From assembly GCA_027186245.1 (NCBI GenBank), contig CP114493.1:3417501-3481500 (forward strand): 64,000 nt of DNA, read 5' to 3'. The translations under genes and the position numbers were made by a program. Source of the stretch: Coriaria nepalensis (taxonomy: Eukaryota > Streptophyta > Magnoliopsida > Cucurbitales > Coriariaceae). The notes under the pieces were generated by a model. The model ran no database searches. It was not told where the DNA came from and saw only the letters and a program-made list of their open reading frames with translations. Shown here one piece after another: positions 10,600-23,839 of the stretch; the first letter of the stretch is position 1, and the number at the start of each line of letters is the position of its first letter.

Positions 10600-12040
10600 A
10601 AATAGCAGTCATTAAATTAGTTGGTCCATTTTTTCGTTAAGCAGAGAAACAGATCTTTCCATACCTAAATTGGCAAATGAAAAGGTTTTCGTCCATCTCA
10701 AAGCATGTGATTATAGCAAAATTGAGTGGACAAAAGAGATTATGAACCCAAAAGAGCACAAAGAAATCAGTTTATTTAACCAACAATGAACAGGGAGAAG
10801 CAAGAAAGCAACCAAGTAGTTAGTTATTCCCTTAGCCTGCAAGAAACTTCAGAATCGCCCTTAAAGGGAAAATAATAATAATAATAATAATAATAACAAC
10901 CCATTTCCTTCATTATTACAGGACTTGGAAGAGAACAGCATCAACAACCAGCTCGGAGCTATAAACATACCAACTATTACTCTTCCAGCCCAGTAAGATG
11001 GCCAATGTCCCCCCCTTGCCCTGCAGCACTATGGTGAATCATGCGCTCAAACTTGTAACCAAATTGTTTAAAAGGCCACCCTAAGAGCTCTTCCTGCTTT
11101 ATTATTTAGTTAAACAAATATCAACAAATGAATTTCAAAACTTTAAGGTCCTAATTAGTAACGTGTTTAAAACATAAAAATCAGTTTTTTCAGTTGTCAA
11201 TTTTATTTAGTAAATATATTTTACCTATTTTTAAAATTCAATTCTTTTAAAATGAAAAAAAAATCAATACTAAAGAAATACAATAAGTAATTTTTATTTA
11301 TTTTGAACTACATTACATAAAAGTTTTTTAAGAAACTGACCTCAAAATATCTACGGAGTTCATAGTTTGTACAGTCTATGGGAGGCAGTGACAGCTACTG
11401 AACATGGTATAATACTCCCAACCACCCATCAACCTTGAATATCAGGACCCTTTCTTCTGGTCTGTGGACAACTTATAACCAAATTCAACAAAGCAAAATG
11501 GAATTAAATGCCGCATTGATGAAAAAAATCTCTACTTTCCAAGAAAATACGAATGAACTTATCATGCTAAGCCGTCTTCATCATTACTTAGCTTGGGCAG
11601 AATTAGTACAACTACAATCTACTTGCTGATATTTTTGTCAAATACTTTGGGGACTAGAAGAAAACACGTTTCTCTGGCCTTTTCCTGGAAGAAAGCAATT
11701 AAGCAAATTTAGGTAAGTCCTGGTCCCTCCTCCTACCTTGGGTTTGGTAGGTTTTAAAGAAACTCTGGTCCCTATCTCTTCCTTAATTCTTGTCCTACCT
11801 ACAGGGAAAAACCTGATCTCACAGTAATAAATCTCGCAAAGCACAAAAAACACACAAAAAAAGAAAAAAGGGCGTCGTTAGATTTTTTGGCAGCCGCACT
11901 TTGCCGAGAAAATTAGAAAGGGGACAGAAGCAAAAAGCTTTTGTTTTGCCCCAGATAGTTTCAAAAGCCACCGCACTTAAATCTCGCCTTAATGTTTTGC
12001 CCTAGATACATGCATAAATCATGCTTTGGGTAAATATTTC
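10600..12040. other. intergenic, with an (AAT)n microsatellite
   Basis: No gene is supported. A clean (AAT) run lies at about 10870-10898. The part near 10600 could be 5' leader of the SPL fragment. Short open frames here (for example 11435-11629) have no recognisable domain. Confidence 0.5.
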
Positions 12041-12049
12041 GTATAACAT

Positions 12050-13740
12050 TATTAATACTCTTTGCTAGATCCGATACAAAAAAATAATTCTCTACCATTG
12101 TAAACAAAACACCCTTTAGCTGACTCAAGAACCAAGTTCATAATGCATTATTTTCCAAATCAACTATAGCACATGTTATTAGATAAAGTTGGTTGTTATC
12201 GTCATGAGTAGTTGAAGACAGGAGCGTGCTTTTGTATTTGTACTTAAGAAATGTTTCATCAATACAAATAACCCTTCTCACAAATCTAAACCTCATTATT
12301 GCTGTTCCAAAGGCTATGAAAAAAATTAAAAAATATGTTATTTACATCCATCTTAAGTGCAGCTACAGAATCCAGATTATCCGTTTTCATCATGCCTGTG
12401 TACAATGGTAAATCTTTGTAACTATCCTCGGTCGAACTCCAAATAAGGTCATGTACAATGGATCTTAGTTTCAATGCATTTTAATAACTAGTTTTTACCC
12501 GAGATCATTGCAACAATATAACAAGAAGTCGGGCTTTAGGAGTCTCGTTATATTTTTATTACTTGTCCTTCACATGTCGTCCAATCATAAATGTTTGTCG
12601 ATGATTATCTTATCTGAATGTAAGATTACAGGTGTTTGATCTTTATAGGTTCATATTTCAAAAATGAAGAATTTTGTATTCCCGTTACACGGATCCGCCA
12701 CTATCAATTTAGATCTATACACACGATATAACAAATGTTGTATTGTTTAACTTGTTAATCTTGAACTCAAAATTCCATCAAATCACTTGCATATGTAGAA
12801 TTACTTTAGTTCGTTCTGCAATGTAAAGTATTGTTTAATATAAAACTCCCCTCCCCTCGATTGGGAATAAATTATCAGAATTGAAATGCTTTCAGCACAT
12901 GTGAGGGTTGAGAAGCAATGAGGATACAAAGACTATCCTTGTCATTACATTTCCAGATTCTAGTGATGACTGCATCACTTTTTTGTCAATTGGTACGTGA
13001 TTTTGGTTATCTTGAGCGGATAAAGTGTCGGTTAAATTCTCACTAACTCTTACTCTTATAAACAAGTCATCCCTGTAACCTATATTATCAATACTGGCTT
13101 CTTTGTTGTGATTAGTGCTAAGTTCTTCCTCTATTCTTCAACATCGAAATCACCATCTTCAACATAATCTATAGACTTATTCTCTTCTTCATCAACACTG
13201 ATATAACCATTGGCATCCTCATCAGAATTCTCGTCACTATCATGATCATATTCATAAAAATTCATATAATTGTTAAGATTATTAATAGTAGGAACGAGTA
13301 CCTCACACGAAACGAGTACCTCACACGATCCTCATGATTATTAGCAATAGGATCAGGTATGATCAACATTGTGAAATGGTTAGGCAATTGACGACGCACT
13401 TCCCCATGTGTATCTCTCTGAGTCTTAGGAATCAACTTCACGTATAAATGAGATTTTGTGATTTTTCTTTACATTGCAAGTGCACAAAAATCCCTTCACA
13501 TTTTTGTCTTTTCTTATATATACTAGGGAAGACAATAGCTTACTCCATGACTTGTACAATATTTACAAAATGAATTCATTACGATCTACGTCGATAGAAT
13601 TATACACAACTTCCACCAGATGAGTATATGTGACATTATATCTGACCGAAGCTTAAGCTTATCCATTCTTCCTATTCACATGCCAATATACCAACTTCTC
13701 TTTTTTATTTGAGTTCAAATTTCATTTACCATTGAAACTT
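12050..13740 (-). mobile_element. Mutator-like (MULE) transposase relic
   Basis: Minus-strand pieces in MULE order. About 13590-13700 gives TYTHLVEVVYNSIDVDRNEF, the N-terminal MuDR-type domain. About 13490 gives NVKGF. 13140-13250 is an acidic linker (NFYEYDHDSDENSDED). About 12540-12620 is a zinc-finger/DNA-binding-like part. 12400-12440 gives KDLPLYTGMMK. 12227-12300 gives FRFVRRVICIDETFLKYKYK, the first catalytic Asp region. About 12140-12200 gives QLYLITCAIVDLENNAL, around the second Asp. A TGG-to-TGA stop follows at once, and several frameshifts separate the pieces. The catalytic Glu region is absent. No terminal inverted repeats were located. Confidence 0.8.
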
Positions 13741-14857
13741 ATAACACTACAAAAAGAGTGTTCAAATTTCATTTATGTGGGGAAAACAAATTAAAGAAAC
13801 AAATAATTAATGTAAGAAAACAAATGAAGAAATTCTAGTATTGCTCAATGGCTTGAAGGCATTTATTGATGCTTGATGCTCGGACTATGTCCCATCATTG
13901 AGCTTTGCAACTCAAACCCATATTTTCCAGAAACCGTTACAGACCTTAGAATTCCCCCTTTCCTTTGTAGAAGAAAACAAAAACTCAATACAATGATAAA
14001 GACATGATTTTTTGTGTGTGGTTATCCATCAATAATTTAAAAAGAAATGAAGGAGGAAAATCTATATTAGATAACAGATTAGAAGTGATAGAAATGGAGA
14101 AATTTAATTAAAAGCACAGATTAAGGATTGTTGATTTTTGGTTCAACATAGGTTATCGTTATTGTGCATGGGAGGGAAGAAGCAGAAGGAAGAATGGGAA
14201 GAAAGGAGATGTGGGTATGAAGGTAATTTCATATGCTAATTTGATGAAGGGTATTAAGGTAATTTCATGTTTTTTAAATATTATTTTTAATTTCTTATAA
14301 ATTAGTGGGCTATTCTCTAGCAAATAATTTTTATGGGCTAAAATGTTAAAAACATCTTCTTAGGAGACTTTTTACCTAATGGACCTTTTTTATTTATTTT
14401 TTTATATTTTTTTTAATTTTTTTTCCCTCAAACTATTTCCTCTATTTTTATCCTGGCAACCACCAATTTGAAGGCAGTTGGCAAACATACCTTTCAACAT
14501 GTGTAATTTTACAAATAACTCATCTTAAAAATAAAATTGCAAAATAGCATTCCTTTCTAATTTAATAATGGTAAAGTAGCATTCCTTTCTCTCTTTATGA
14601 TTTATTTTTTGCTTTCAGATTTTTTCGCTTTTAATAGTTTCAAGATCCAAACCTTCCGGTGTAATTCAAAATACTTTTGGAAAGTTTTAGTTTTTAATTC
14701 ACTTGTCCTCTGGGTTTCTTTATGTTTGTTCTTTTTTTTTCTTTTGCTCACAGCCTAAAAAAGAGTGACAGACAATAAATATGAAAAAACTTACAAGATG
14801 ATCGAGTAATTAAGGCTACCAGATAGATATGGTAGACGATCGAGATCGATATGATAG
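13741..14857. other. AT-rich sequence, possibly MULE terminal region
   Basis: There is no coding signal. Two similar blocks (ggtaatttcatat near 14222 and ggtaatttcatgt near 14260), plus two copies of tagcattcctttct near 14546 and 14578, suggest decayed repeat DNA next to the MULE. I could not pair inverted ends. Confidence 0.35.
14853..14857. repeat. target-site duplication GATAG, left copy
   Basis: This is the left copy of the 5-bp duplication; the right copy is at 16031-16035. Five bases is the usual size for LTR retrotransposon insertions. Confidence 0.85.
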
Positions 14858-16030
14858 TGTTGACACCAAAATATGGCATTTTTGCACATGGCACGAATTC
14901 ATGGACTTGTGGAAGAAAATTACATAGATTGTAATCAACTTTAGGTCGCTTCAGTTAAGTTTCCTCAAATTTAATCTAGTAGATTTCTTAATATTTCTAG
15001 ACTGATAGATTCTAGATAAGAAGATTCGAGACCGAACCGGCCGATTACAAATCAAAAGATTCTAGACCGACTAATTTCTATATTCCAAGATTGGCATATT
15101 TTCAAATATTAGATTACTTATGTGGAAAGTTTAATAATCAAGATTTGAAGACTTGTGAAATGTTCGGATCTTGAGGTGTAAGTTACATACTAAGTTTGAA
15201 TTAGTCAATGATGGATAAAAAAATAAGAACTTAGACTTCAAATTTCCTAAGAGCATGGTTTGTGGCATCATAAGCATTTATATTGGCTAGTGGATGCTGA
15301 AAATCAGGGAGCGCTTCCTTGAAAGTTAGCCCACATGTAGGGAAATTGGCCACCATCATTTTCTTTACCTATAAATAAAGGTTGAAGCCTTCATTCACAA
15401 GGGTCCAACACCTTCAATAAAAATGTATTCATACTACAAACACCACCCACAATGAGCATTTATCTCCTCATCTTTATGAGAAATTCATCCAAAACTCCAC
15501 ACTTGTGAATCTATTATATTTATGTAAAATTCATCCAAATCTCTGTGCTCATATCTTATCTATTCCTTATGTAAAATTCATCCAATGCATAACACTTGAG
15601 TCTATCTTTTACATTGTTGGGTTTCCTTTAGAATTAGATCCCTATTGGTTTTTTTTGTCAACTATTGTGTTGTGTCGCCTTCATTGAGCACCAAATACTA
15701 GTTATCTTCTATTTCAACATTCACAATCGTGCACCACTTGTAGAGTAGATTCAAAATCGAAGAAGGTAAGAACTCACAAGCCTTTGGTCGGCTTCAATCA
15801 CCTTTTTGATTCACAAAAGTTAGAGTCTTTGTCTTTCACAAATATTTTGCTAGCAATCAACCAGATTTTCTGTAAGATAATTCCATGTAGTATTTTGTGA
15901 GTCTTCGGCTAATTTCCTCCAAAGGTTTCCATTTGAAATACACTGAGTATTTCTAGCACGCCCGCAGGATCACACACACAAAGTGCATCATTCGAAGGTC
16001 AAGTTGGCTGGCATTTTTCCAACGTCAACA
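14858..16030. mobile_element. solo LTR, 1173 bp, with 5-bp target duplication GATAG
   Basis: The element starts TGTTGAC (14858) and ends GTCAACA (16024-16030), a perfect 7-bp terminal inverted repeat of the TG...CA type. It is flanked by GATAG on both sides (14853-14857 and 16031-16035), a perfect 5-bp target-site duplication. A TATAAATA promoter-like box lies near 15371. No gag, pol or primer site is inside. This is the product of LTR-LTR recombination, a solo LTR. Start and promoter style resemble large gypsy (Tat-type) LTRs, but the lineage is inferred. Confidence 0.9.
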
Positions 16031-16035
16031 GATAG

Positions 16036-16865
16036 TCAATCTACTATAATAGATATGGTTGTCAATCTCTGATCTACTACAATCGCTCTGGTAGTCAATC
16101 TACTTCGTTTTAGTTTAACGGTAGATTGTGGTAGCTTGTAGATCAATAATTAAGTCAATCGCAATAGATCTTAAATCAACAAACTTGTCAATCTTATATC
16201 ATTTTGATCAACTACCATATGGATCTGAAATTGTTAAGTGAGTCAAAGATTGATTTCTCAAAAGTTAACTTCTTACCTAATATAAATATGGGAGTTTCGA
16301 AGTTCAAGATTTTGAAAGCATTTTAGGGAGTTTTTAATGAAAAATTATAGAACAATCGAAAAAGAAGTAGAATAAAAGGGATTTGTAGAAATGTACATAA
16401 CTTTTAATTTAGGTGTCAGATTTAGACGAGTGAGCCCTTTCAGAAGTGTTTTTCAATTTCCTATATTTTTATCAAAAAGTGCTTTCGGCCTACAACATCA
16501 AAGTTTTAGGTCAAACTCCATCATGTAGGGCCCGTTTCAACATTTTTCTAGTTTTCATCAGTTTATAGGTATTTTAATCAATTTTTAAAAAAATGAAAAA
16601 GACTAGACCCTGACAATTTTCATAATTATGGCTATTGATTTTTTTAAAAATGGTCTTTTAGAATTGAGTCTCCTATTACTCAACCAATTCATCGCTAACG
16701 CATCTCCGTTGTCAGTCATCCTTAGTCCACTAGGATTCTAAATTTTGAATTCTAAGTTTTTGTCCGCCTCTCGAGAATCTGAGATGAAATTATAAATTTT
16801 GAATTTAGAGGAAAAACTCTCGATAGAGAGAGAATAGAGGCCACAAATGTGATGGTGACAGATTG
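16036..16865. other. intergenic, no gene seen
   Basis: AT-rich DNA with several tcaatct/atagat short repeats next to the solo LTR. No open frame with a recognisable domain. Confidence 0.5.
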
Positions 16866-16866
16866 G

Positions 16867-17376
16867 TATAAGGGTGGGTAAAATTCCTGCTCCCAACAAG
16901 AATCCCAATTCGAGTACTAATTTTAAGCACCAAATGAGTTTCAATACCGGTATAGGTCCCGATACTAGAGGAGGGCAACAAGGTCTGGTACAAATTTTAA
17001 AACTAGTCCCAGTCTCTAGTAGGATTACACTTATGAGTTTCTTCTCTTCCTCTTCTCATTCTTCTTATTTTTTGTTATCATTCTCTTCCTATTCATTTTC
17101 TCCCTATTTTATTCTCCTCTTTTTTTTTTTTCCTTCTCTTCTTATTTTCTTATTTCTTTTTTAGTTTTTCTCTTGTTCTTTAATATTAAAAAAAGAAATT
17201 GGTTTCGATATGACTACTAGTACTATCCTGATATCTTTCCGATACTGATGGGACCGATACCAAGCCAACACTAATGATTGTAGTCCAATACCGATACCCA
17301 TATCGAGATAGTTAGGACCAAAACAGTACCATTATGTCTCAGTTCCAAAGTGACTTTTTTCCACCCTAGGTTGGCG
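16867..17376. mobile_element. possible non-autonomous hAT-like element
   Basis: The left end reads AGGGTGGGTAAAATTCC and the right end TTTTTTCCACCCT, a short imperfect inverted repeat of the hAT kind (GGGTGGG...CCACCC). Flanks agattggt and aggttggc agree at 6 of 8 positions, compatible with a decayed 8-bp duplication. The interior has repeated 'ccgatac/ggtac' phrases like those in the better-supported hAT element at 48315. Confidence 0.4.
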
Positions 17377-17379
17377 GTT

Positions 17380-17690
17380 GAGAGGGCCAAATTAATTGAT
17401 TTGAGAAGAAGAATAAAAATACAAATATAAAAAGTTTAACTGAGTATTTAAAAACCTTTTATTTGTTTTTATTATCATTTGATAACATGGACTAAAATGG
17501 GAAAAAAAAGAAATTTAAAAGATTGATTTAGTCCAATAGAAAATATATATATGGATAAAAATAGGAAAAACATGTCATGGAGAAAGTAAAACTAAACCAA
17601 CTTGTTTATAATAACCTAATTAAATAGTCATACATGGATCAAGTTTGCATAATAAACTGAAAAGGACTCGAAACTAATTAGTGTTATATA
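17380..17690. other. 3' flank of the ACOS5-like gene
   Basis: AT-rich sequence that should contain the 3' UTR and polyadenylation region of the minus-strand ligase gene. No other gene is seen. Confidence 0.5.
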
Positions 17691-20093
17691 TTAAGTGGGC
17701 TTGGCTTGAATCTTTTGAATCATCTTCTCCTTAATAAGCCTTCTCATTATTTTACCAGAAGGTGATTTTGGGATAGACTCCACAAAGTGCACTAATCGGA
17801 CTTTTTTGTAATTTGCAACGTTTGAGGCCACAAAGTTCATGATATCTTTTTCATTCTCATTTGCATTTGCAGCCATCACAACGCTTGCTGCTGGAATTTC
17901 CCCCGCCTCCTCGTCCGGCAGTCTGAAAAAAATTTAATCTGAGAGTATTATGTTACATATTTCAATCAGGATTAATTCCAAAAAAGGTGAAGGAGATGTT
18001 GAATTTTACGGCACAACGGCTACGTCTTCGATAGACGGATGAGTAAGAAGGATTGCCTCTAGCTCAGCTGGAGCAACCTACAAACAATATCTCAAAAGAA
18101 AAGTCATTTTGCCTTTTTTTCTTTTTTTCCCAATTCAAATTCTAATTTTAATGTTGAAACAAAGCAATGTTCTTACTTGGAATCCTTTGTACTTGATCAA
18201 TTCCTTGATTCGATCGACAATAAAAACATCCCCATCATCATCTATGTACCCGATATCACCGGTATGAAGCCAGCCATTTTTGTCAATGGTCCGAGCAGTC
18301 TCCTCCTCATTTTTATAGTAGCCTTAAATCATTAGAAGTTATTAATGGACGTGATCAGTCTACATGTACCATTTTATCTTGATCAAGATCATTTATAATA
18401 TCTTGTTTATTTCTTACCTTGCATTACACACTGGCTTTTAACACAGATTTCACCAGGAGTATTCTTAGATAGAGACCGACCCGTGTCTGGATCGATAAAT
18501 TTTACTGACAAATTCGGGAGAACTTTTCCCACTGTGTTTTTCCTTCCATTTCCATCCCCTTTGCCTATGTTCCCGTAGCTTAGCGTTATGCAGCTATGCT
18601 CCGTCAATCCATATGCCTATTAGTTCCAAGAAGATATATATGTACAATTTAGAATATAAAAAATAAAAATAAAATAAATAACTAATTAAGAACTACCATT
18701 TTTAAAAGTCAATTTCTTTGAACTTTAATCTAGCCAATAAATCTACCCAAATGAAACTTTTAAGTATATCTTAACTAGATTTTGTGGGATTAAACTTAAG
18801 GCTGTGGGACCTGGCATTTAATTTTAACAAGCCCCAAATGGAGTTTTGCGTTCGGCTTTGGTAAATTTACCTCTTGAACATGAACACCCGGGAACTTCCT
18901 TTCAAAGGCAGAGAGAAGCTCGGGTGCAAGCGGTGCAGCCGCAGTCATAACTGCCTGGAGCTTGAGCTGGGTGAGATCGAACTCATCCACAATTGGATTC
19001 TTAACCAAGTTTAAAATAATAGGGGGCACAATTGGAGCAAATGTGACTTCTTGTGTGATCAATGCATTTAGGAAGGTCCTAAGCTCAAACCTTCCCATGA
19101 CCACAACTTTCCCCTTGTTTCTAAGTGTAGCACAACATATTCCGGTTATCCCATAAATATGAAAGAATGGGATCAGGCCCAATGTTGTGACCTGGCCCAC
19201 TGCCTCTTCTGGTACTCCGGAAAGTGTGGAACATAGATTCGCCACTATATTTCGGTGAGTAAGCATTACACCCTTTGATATTCCAGTTGTCCCCGACGAG
19301 AAAGGAAGAGCACATATATCAGTTTGCATAACATCTTCCCATAGGACACTGGTCCCAGCCCGGTCCGCTGCTTCGAGCAATTCGTTCCAATTCATTGCAC
19401 CTTCAACTAGTTCTTCATCTAGTACAATAACTGGTAGCCCTATTGCCTTGACCTTCAATTCAGTGGACAAATACAACGTAAATTAATTAACAATTTATTA
19501 CTGTTATTAGTTTATTGTTCTATTTCTTTTTTTTTTTTATAATGAGAAAACATCAATATTCATTATGTTCTCTAGGAGTCTAGAGCAATATGTTAAGGAA
19601 TTAGCAGTCTTATAACCGAGCAATTTTTAGAGTTAATTATTATTTTCATTAAAACAATGAATTTACTAACCTTTTCAAAGCTTGATCCATTTGTGACAAT
19701 GAGCTTAGCATCAGCAGCCTCGACTTGCTTTTTGAGTTCTGACAAATGGGCAGTCGGGTTTGCGCCGGAGAAAACACCTCCAGCTGTCATGATCCCAAGA
19801 GCAACGACAGCATATTCGGCTTGATTCGGAAGTACAACAATTACCACGTGGCCCTTCTTAAGGCCTAGAGACCTCAAGGCTTTGGCGAATCTCTTTGTGT
19901 CTGTAACCACTTGACCATAAGTGATTTCTTTTCCACTCACTGCTTCTACGAATGCAACCTTGTTGATGTAAAGTTCGGCATTTTGAAGCACGAATTCGGG
20001 CAATGTGACGTCTTTCGGCACTTGAACGTTCGGAAATTGGCTATAGAATATGTGTTCTTCATCTTGAGCTGAGGTTTTCATGTAAGTTCCCAT
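17691..20093 (-). CDS. ACOS5: ACOS5-type fatty acyl-CoA synthetase (4-coumarate:CoA ligase-like)
   Basis: This adenylate-forming enzyme is predicted to activate (hydroxy) fatty acids to acyl-CoA for sporopollenin in tapetum cells, the role of Arabidopsis ACOS5. Six exons: 20093-19671, 19452-18871, 18616-18418, 18322-18177, 18077-18010 and 17922-17691. They join with consistent GT-AG sites and phases to 549 residues; the Arabidopsis protein is about 542. Box [13 protein letters not shown], lies at about 192-203. The PFFHIYG motif follows, then GEICVK (box II) at 390-395. HTGDIGY and [16 protein letters not shown] form the hinge, and the catalytic Lys is K530 in PSGKIMRR. Stretches such as [12 protein letters not shown] and SQCVMQGY are typical of ACOS5 rather than true 4CLs. 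I chose the start at MGTYMKTS; the frame is open upstream to 20285, but that extension is Leu/Ile/Pro-rich and looks like leader. The gene appears intact. Confidence 0.92.
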
Positions 20094-20293
20094 AAGGGGT
20101 ATTATTATTAATATTAATCTTTTTGGGCTGACAATGAAGGGTGAGTTGGGCGGCATTTTAAAGGACAAATCAACGAGTTGAAGTGTACAAAAGCATGCTC
20201 TGTGGGTGTGGATTTTTCGGGTAATTATTAGGTTTAAGGGTGAGATAAACATGGGCCATTTCTTGGTGAGAATTTGTTGATTCATGACATTAT

Positions 20294-21940
20294 TGCATGC
20301 TAAATACTATTTTTCCGTAATTAGCTTCGGACTAATTTACTATGTCAAGTTGTAATTTAAATAATGGAAATCTAGTTGAATTCGCATACATACAGCGTGC
20401 AAAACTAATCAGACATTTTATATTTTTACGGGCGATCTTTCGTAGTTAAGACCGTAAGTTACCGTTTATTAACTATCTCTTAAAATCAGTTTAATTCATT
20501 TAGTTTGGTTCCATCGTACTATAAAAACAAGTAATTATACCAAAATTAGTTGTGGAAAGTACGTGGTAAAAGATTATAGATTTCAAATTCAATTTAACCA
20601 ACCCGTTTTCAGAGCCAGCTCTCCCCCTCTAGTTAGGCCAACTAGGCCGTTTGAGTATTTGTTTGGTTTCAAAAATATTAAAACCTGTAAATTCCATTGG
20701 TATTTTAAATAATATATTGATATTTGTTAATGGTGCTACTTTTTTTTTTTTTTAATTTTTAATATCATGAGGGCCTTAAATTTTAATTTCGCTTATGACC
20801 CATTTTGGTTAGCGAGCTCTACCCATTTTGGTTCTTAATACTTTACAAGAAGCATATAAACAATCTAGGTGTAATTTAGAAAATCAAGTTTCATGTGCTA
20901 GCAAGTTTGGATTAAAAAACAATGATTTTAGCTTATGTAATTTGGTTGGTGGGGGAGTGAAGGGAGGGAACTCCATTAAAAGAATGAAGAGGAAGAGAAG
21001 TGAATTTAAAGTTTATTTTTAGTGTTTGGATGTAATTTTGTTAAATGAAGAAAAATAAATTTCTTTGTATTATATAACTAATTTTATATATGAGAGAGGA
21101 TAAGAACTTTTATGGTATTTGCGATTATATCTTTTAATAATAGTATTTAATTATATAATAAAGTTAAAATTGTATGGATATTTTCTTTTATAAAAAATAT
21201 ATTTCCCTCCCTCATTTTCTCTATAATTTTAAGGGGATCGAAATCATAACAAAAGTTCTCTCCCTCTCATTCCCTTCCCTTCCCCTCCCTCTCTCTCTCC
21301 CTCCATAGAATTTCAACCAAACATGAAAAATGAACTTTAAAAAAAAAATTATCTTCCTTTCCCTCAAACCAAACGTAGACTTAGAAAAATAAAATAGTCA
21401 TCTTGAGTGTATTATGAAAATATAGATCTAACAAACAAAAAGGATACATCAATGACATTTATGGATGACCATCAAATCAGATACTGATATATTTGATTTG
21501 CGCCGAATTACATGTAGGATATATCTGATCTGAGCTAGATTGGATGTAGGATATATCCGACCTCGTTTTATTTATTTATTTAATAAATAATTAAAGTTTT
21601 AGATTATGATTTTCCAAATGAATATTATTTTCTAACTTCATGCAACAATTAATACTTGATGATATTTCATATCCCAAAACAAATTAAGAAAAATTAAGAA
21701 AAATTAAGAAAAATTAAGAAGAAAAAAAAAATCATAATAAGCAAATTCCATAACTGGTGAGGACTTTCGTCATGGGAGGACTGGTTAAAGGGAAGGAACC
21801 ATACCTATATATCTTATCGGGAAAATTTAAGGTCTCAACCATCAAAAAGTAAAATTAGAAACAAAATCATGATTTAATCATCGTTAGTATTCGACGAGGA
21901 AGTCATAACTAGTAGAGAGATTTTCTTCATGGAGGAGGGT
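20294..21940. other. ACOS5 upstream region and AT-rich intergenic DNA
   Basis: Contains the presumed promoter of the minus-strand ACOS5 gene, but I see no firm TATA box. A pyrimidine-rich tract lies at about 21258-21305. No gene is supported; the frame at 20828-21022 has no recognisable domain. Confidence 0.45.
21681..21720. repeat. four perfect copies of a 10-bp tandem repeat
   Basis: The unit AAATTAAGAA occurs four times without mismatch. This is a minisatellite-like array in AT-rich DNA with no evident function. Confidence 0.9.
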
Positions 21941-22495
21941 AGGAGGCGGCACTGCAGCAGAGAGGTTTGGGTGAGTCGAAGGGCAGGAGGCATAGATGAG
22001 AGGAGAAGTGGAAAGTGTGGCTAAAGTTGAGTCATGAGCTTTAGTCTTTATGAGCCTTAGGGTTTATATGGGTTTTAGAGCTTGAATTGATTTATAGTAA
22101 GTATTCTTTAAATAGGTTTATGAGAGGTATTCTTTGCCTATAAAATGATATGTAGAGAACCTAAAGGGATAGAGAGAGAGAAAAAGAAAGAAGAAAAGAG
22201 TGAGATAAGGTGAAAAAGAAATTGTGAGAAAACTAGAGTAAGTTTTGAAACTCATAGAGAATTTCTTGTAATCCCCTTCTCATAAACTTTTTGGTTGATT
22301 ACAATTGATAGTAAGCACTACTATTGAAGGACGTAAGAATTTACATTAAATTCTGAACTAAGATAAAATCTTATATTTTTCATTACTTTTCTCTACTTTA
22401 AGTTTTTAACAATTTATTTTATTATGATATAATTACTTAGTTGATTTCTTCATAACTATAATTATTCGCTTGCTTGACTCTATTGTCATTAAAAA

Positions 22496-22508
22496 TTGGT
22501 ATCAAAAC
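22496..22508 (+). other. tRNA-iMet-like primer-binding site of copia C
   Basis: The sequence TTGGTATCAAAAC resembles TGGTATCAGAGC, complementary to the initiator-Met tRNA. It lies about 8 nt after the inferred LTR end (TGTCA at 22484-22488). Confidence 0.7.
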
Positions 22509-22599
22509 TAGGTTAGGGCTTAAGTTCTTGTGGTTTAGTAAAGAGAACTTGTCCATATTGTTTCAATTATTAACAACGTATGCTAGGTGTTCAAAGAAA

Positions 22600-23170
22600 T
22601 TACTAAGATAATTAGTTCTACTTCTAAGGTAGATATAAAAAATTTTGATGAATATAACAACTTTGGGTTATGAAAGATAAAGATGTTGGCATATCTAGGA
22701 AATCTCGGTCTTGCAAAATCACTAGGAGAACATCTAAACATTTGGCTACTATAGATGATGAGAAGAAGCAAAAGCTACTTGAAAGGGCGTAAAAACACTT
22801 TAATTTTGTCTTAGTAACAAGGTGATAATAGAGGTTGCAAAGATGAAGTCAACAGCTGATATTTGGTTAAAACTCGAATATTTATACGTGACCAAGAATC
22901 TTTCGAACAATTGTATCTTAAGGCAAAGTTCTGTACTTTCAAGATGGCAGAAGGCAAGAACTTACGGGATCATATCGATGAGTTCAATAAGTTAATTATA
23001 GACTTAGAGAACATTGGGGTCGTGTATGAGGATGATGATAAGACTTTAGTTTTGTTACATTATTTTTCAAAGTCTTATGAGAACTTTATGGATATTGTAT
23101 AACATAGAAGGGAAGTTATGGTTTTGAAAGATGTTGTGGGAGCCCTAAAGATTAAGGAGCATAAATGAAA
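22600..23170 (+). pseudogene. copia C Gag, degenerate
   Basis: The frame gives FDEYNNFGLWKIKM near 22640-22685 and, from 22863, FEQLYLKAKFCTFKMAEGKN and HIDEFNKLIIDLENIGV. These are conserved phrases of copia UBN2 Gag proteins. A stop at 23101 and several frameshifts break it. The zinc-knuckle region is not clearly recognisable. Confidence 0.75.
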
Positions 23171-23839
23171 GAGTGAAATGGATGACTATAGTCGAGATGG
23201 TTTGGTAGTTACGGGAAGACCAAACAATAGGGAGTTAAAGGGAAAGCAAAAAAGACAGGTTAAAGTCATATGGTAGAAAGAAGGTCCTAAAATGCTTCTT
23301 TTTCCATGAGGAAGGACACATAAAAAAATATTCTTTAAAGATGAAGAAATAAGTAACGTCACAAGTAGGTGGTGGCGAAGCAATTATTGTTAAACAATAT
23401 GAAGGTTGAGAGTGATGATGTCTTGGTTGTTACAACGAAACAATGGATATGCATGGATTTGGGTTATTCGTTCTATATGACTCCCAATGAAGGTTCGTTT
23501 AAGAAATACAAGAAGATCAATAACGTTTAAGTCTTATTAAAGTGGTTGGTATTGGCTCCATATGAATCAAGAATCACTATAGGATTAAAATGATCTTATC
23601 TTATGTGAGGTATGTTCTCGAACTTTGAAGGAATCTTATTTCACTAGGTATGCTTTATCAACATGGCCTTGGTTGGAAGGGCAAAAATGGAATCTTAAGG
23701 GTTTCCAAAGGGTCGCTACTCATGATAAGAGGATTAGGGGCAATGGTCTTTATGTTCTTCAAGGAAGCACCGTGATTGATGTAGCAGCAATGATGGTGGA
23801 ATTGGGAGAAAGCACTTTAGCAAGCTAATGACACAAACG

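Noticed and set aside
11638..11853. 71-residue minus-strand frame
   Set aside because: No domain and no supporting context; composition is that of random open sequence.
19593..20285. N-terminal extension of the ACOS5-like protein from an ATG at 20285
   Set aside because: The upstream residues do not resemble the family, while MGTYMKTS at 20093 aligns with known starts. It is treated as 5' leader, though a targeting peptide cannot be fully excluded.
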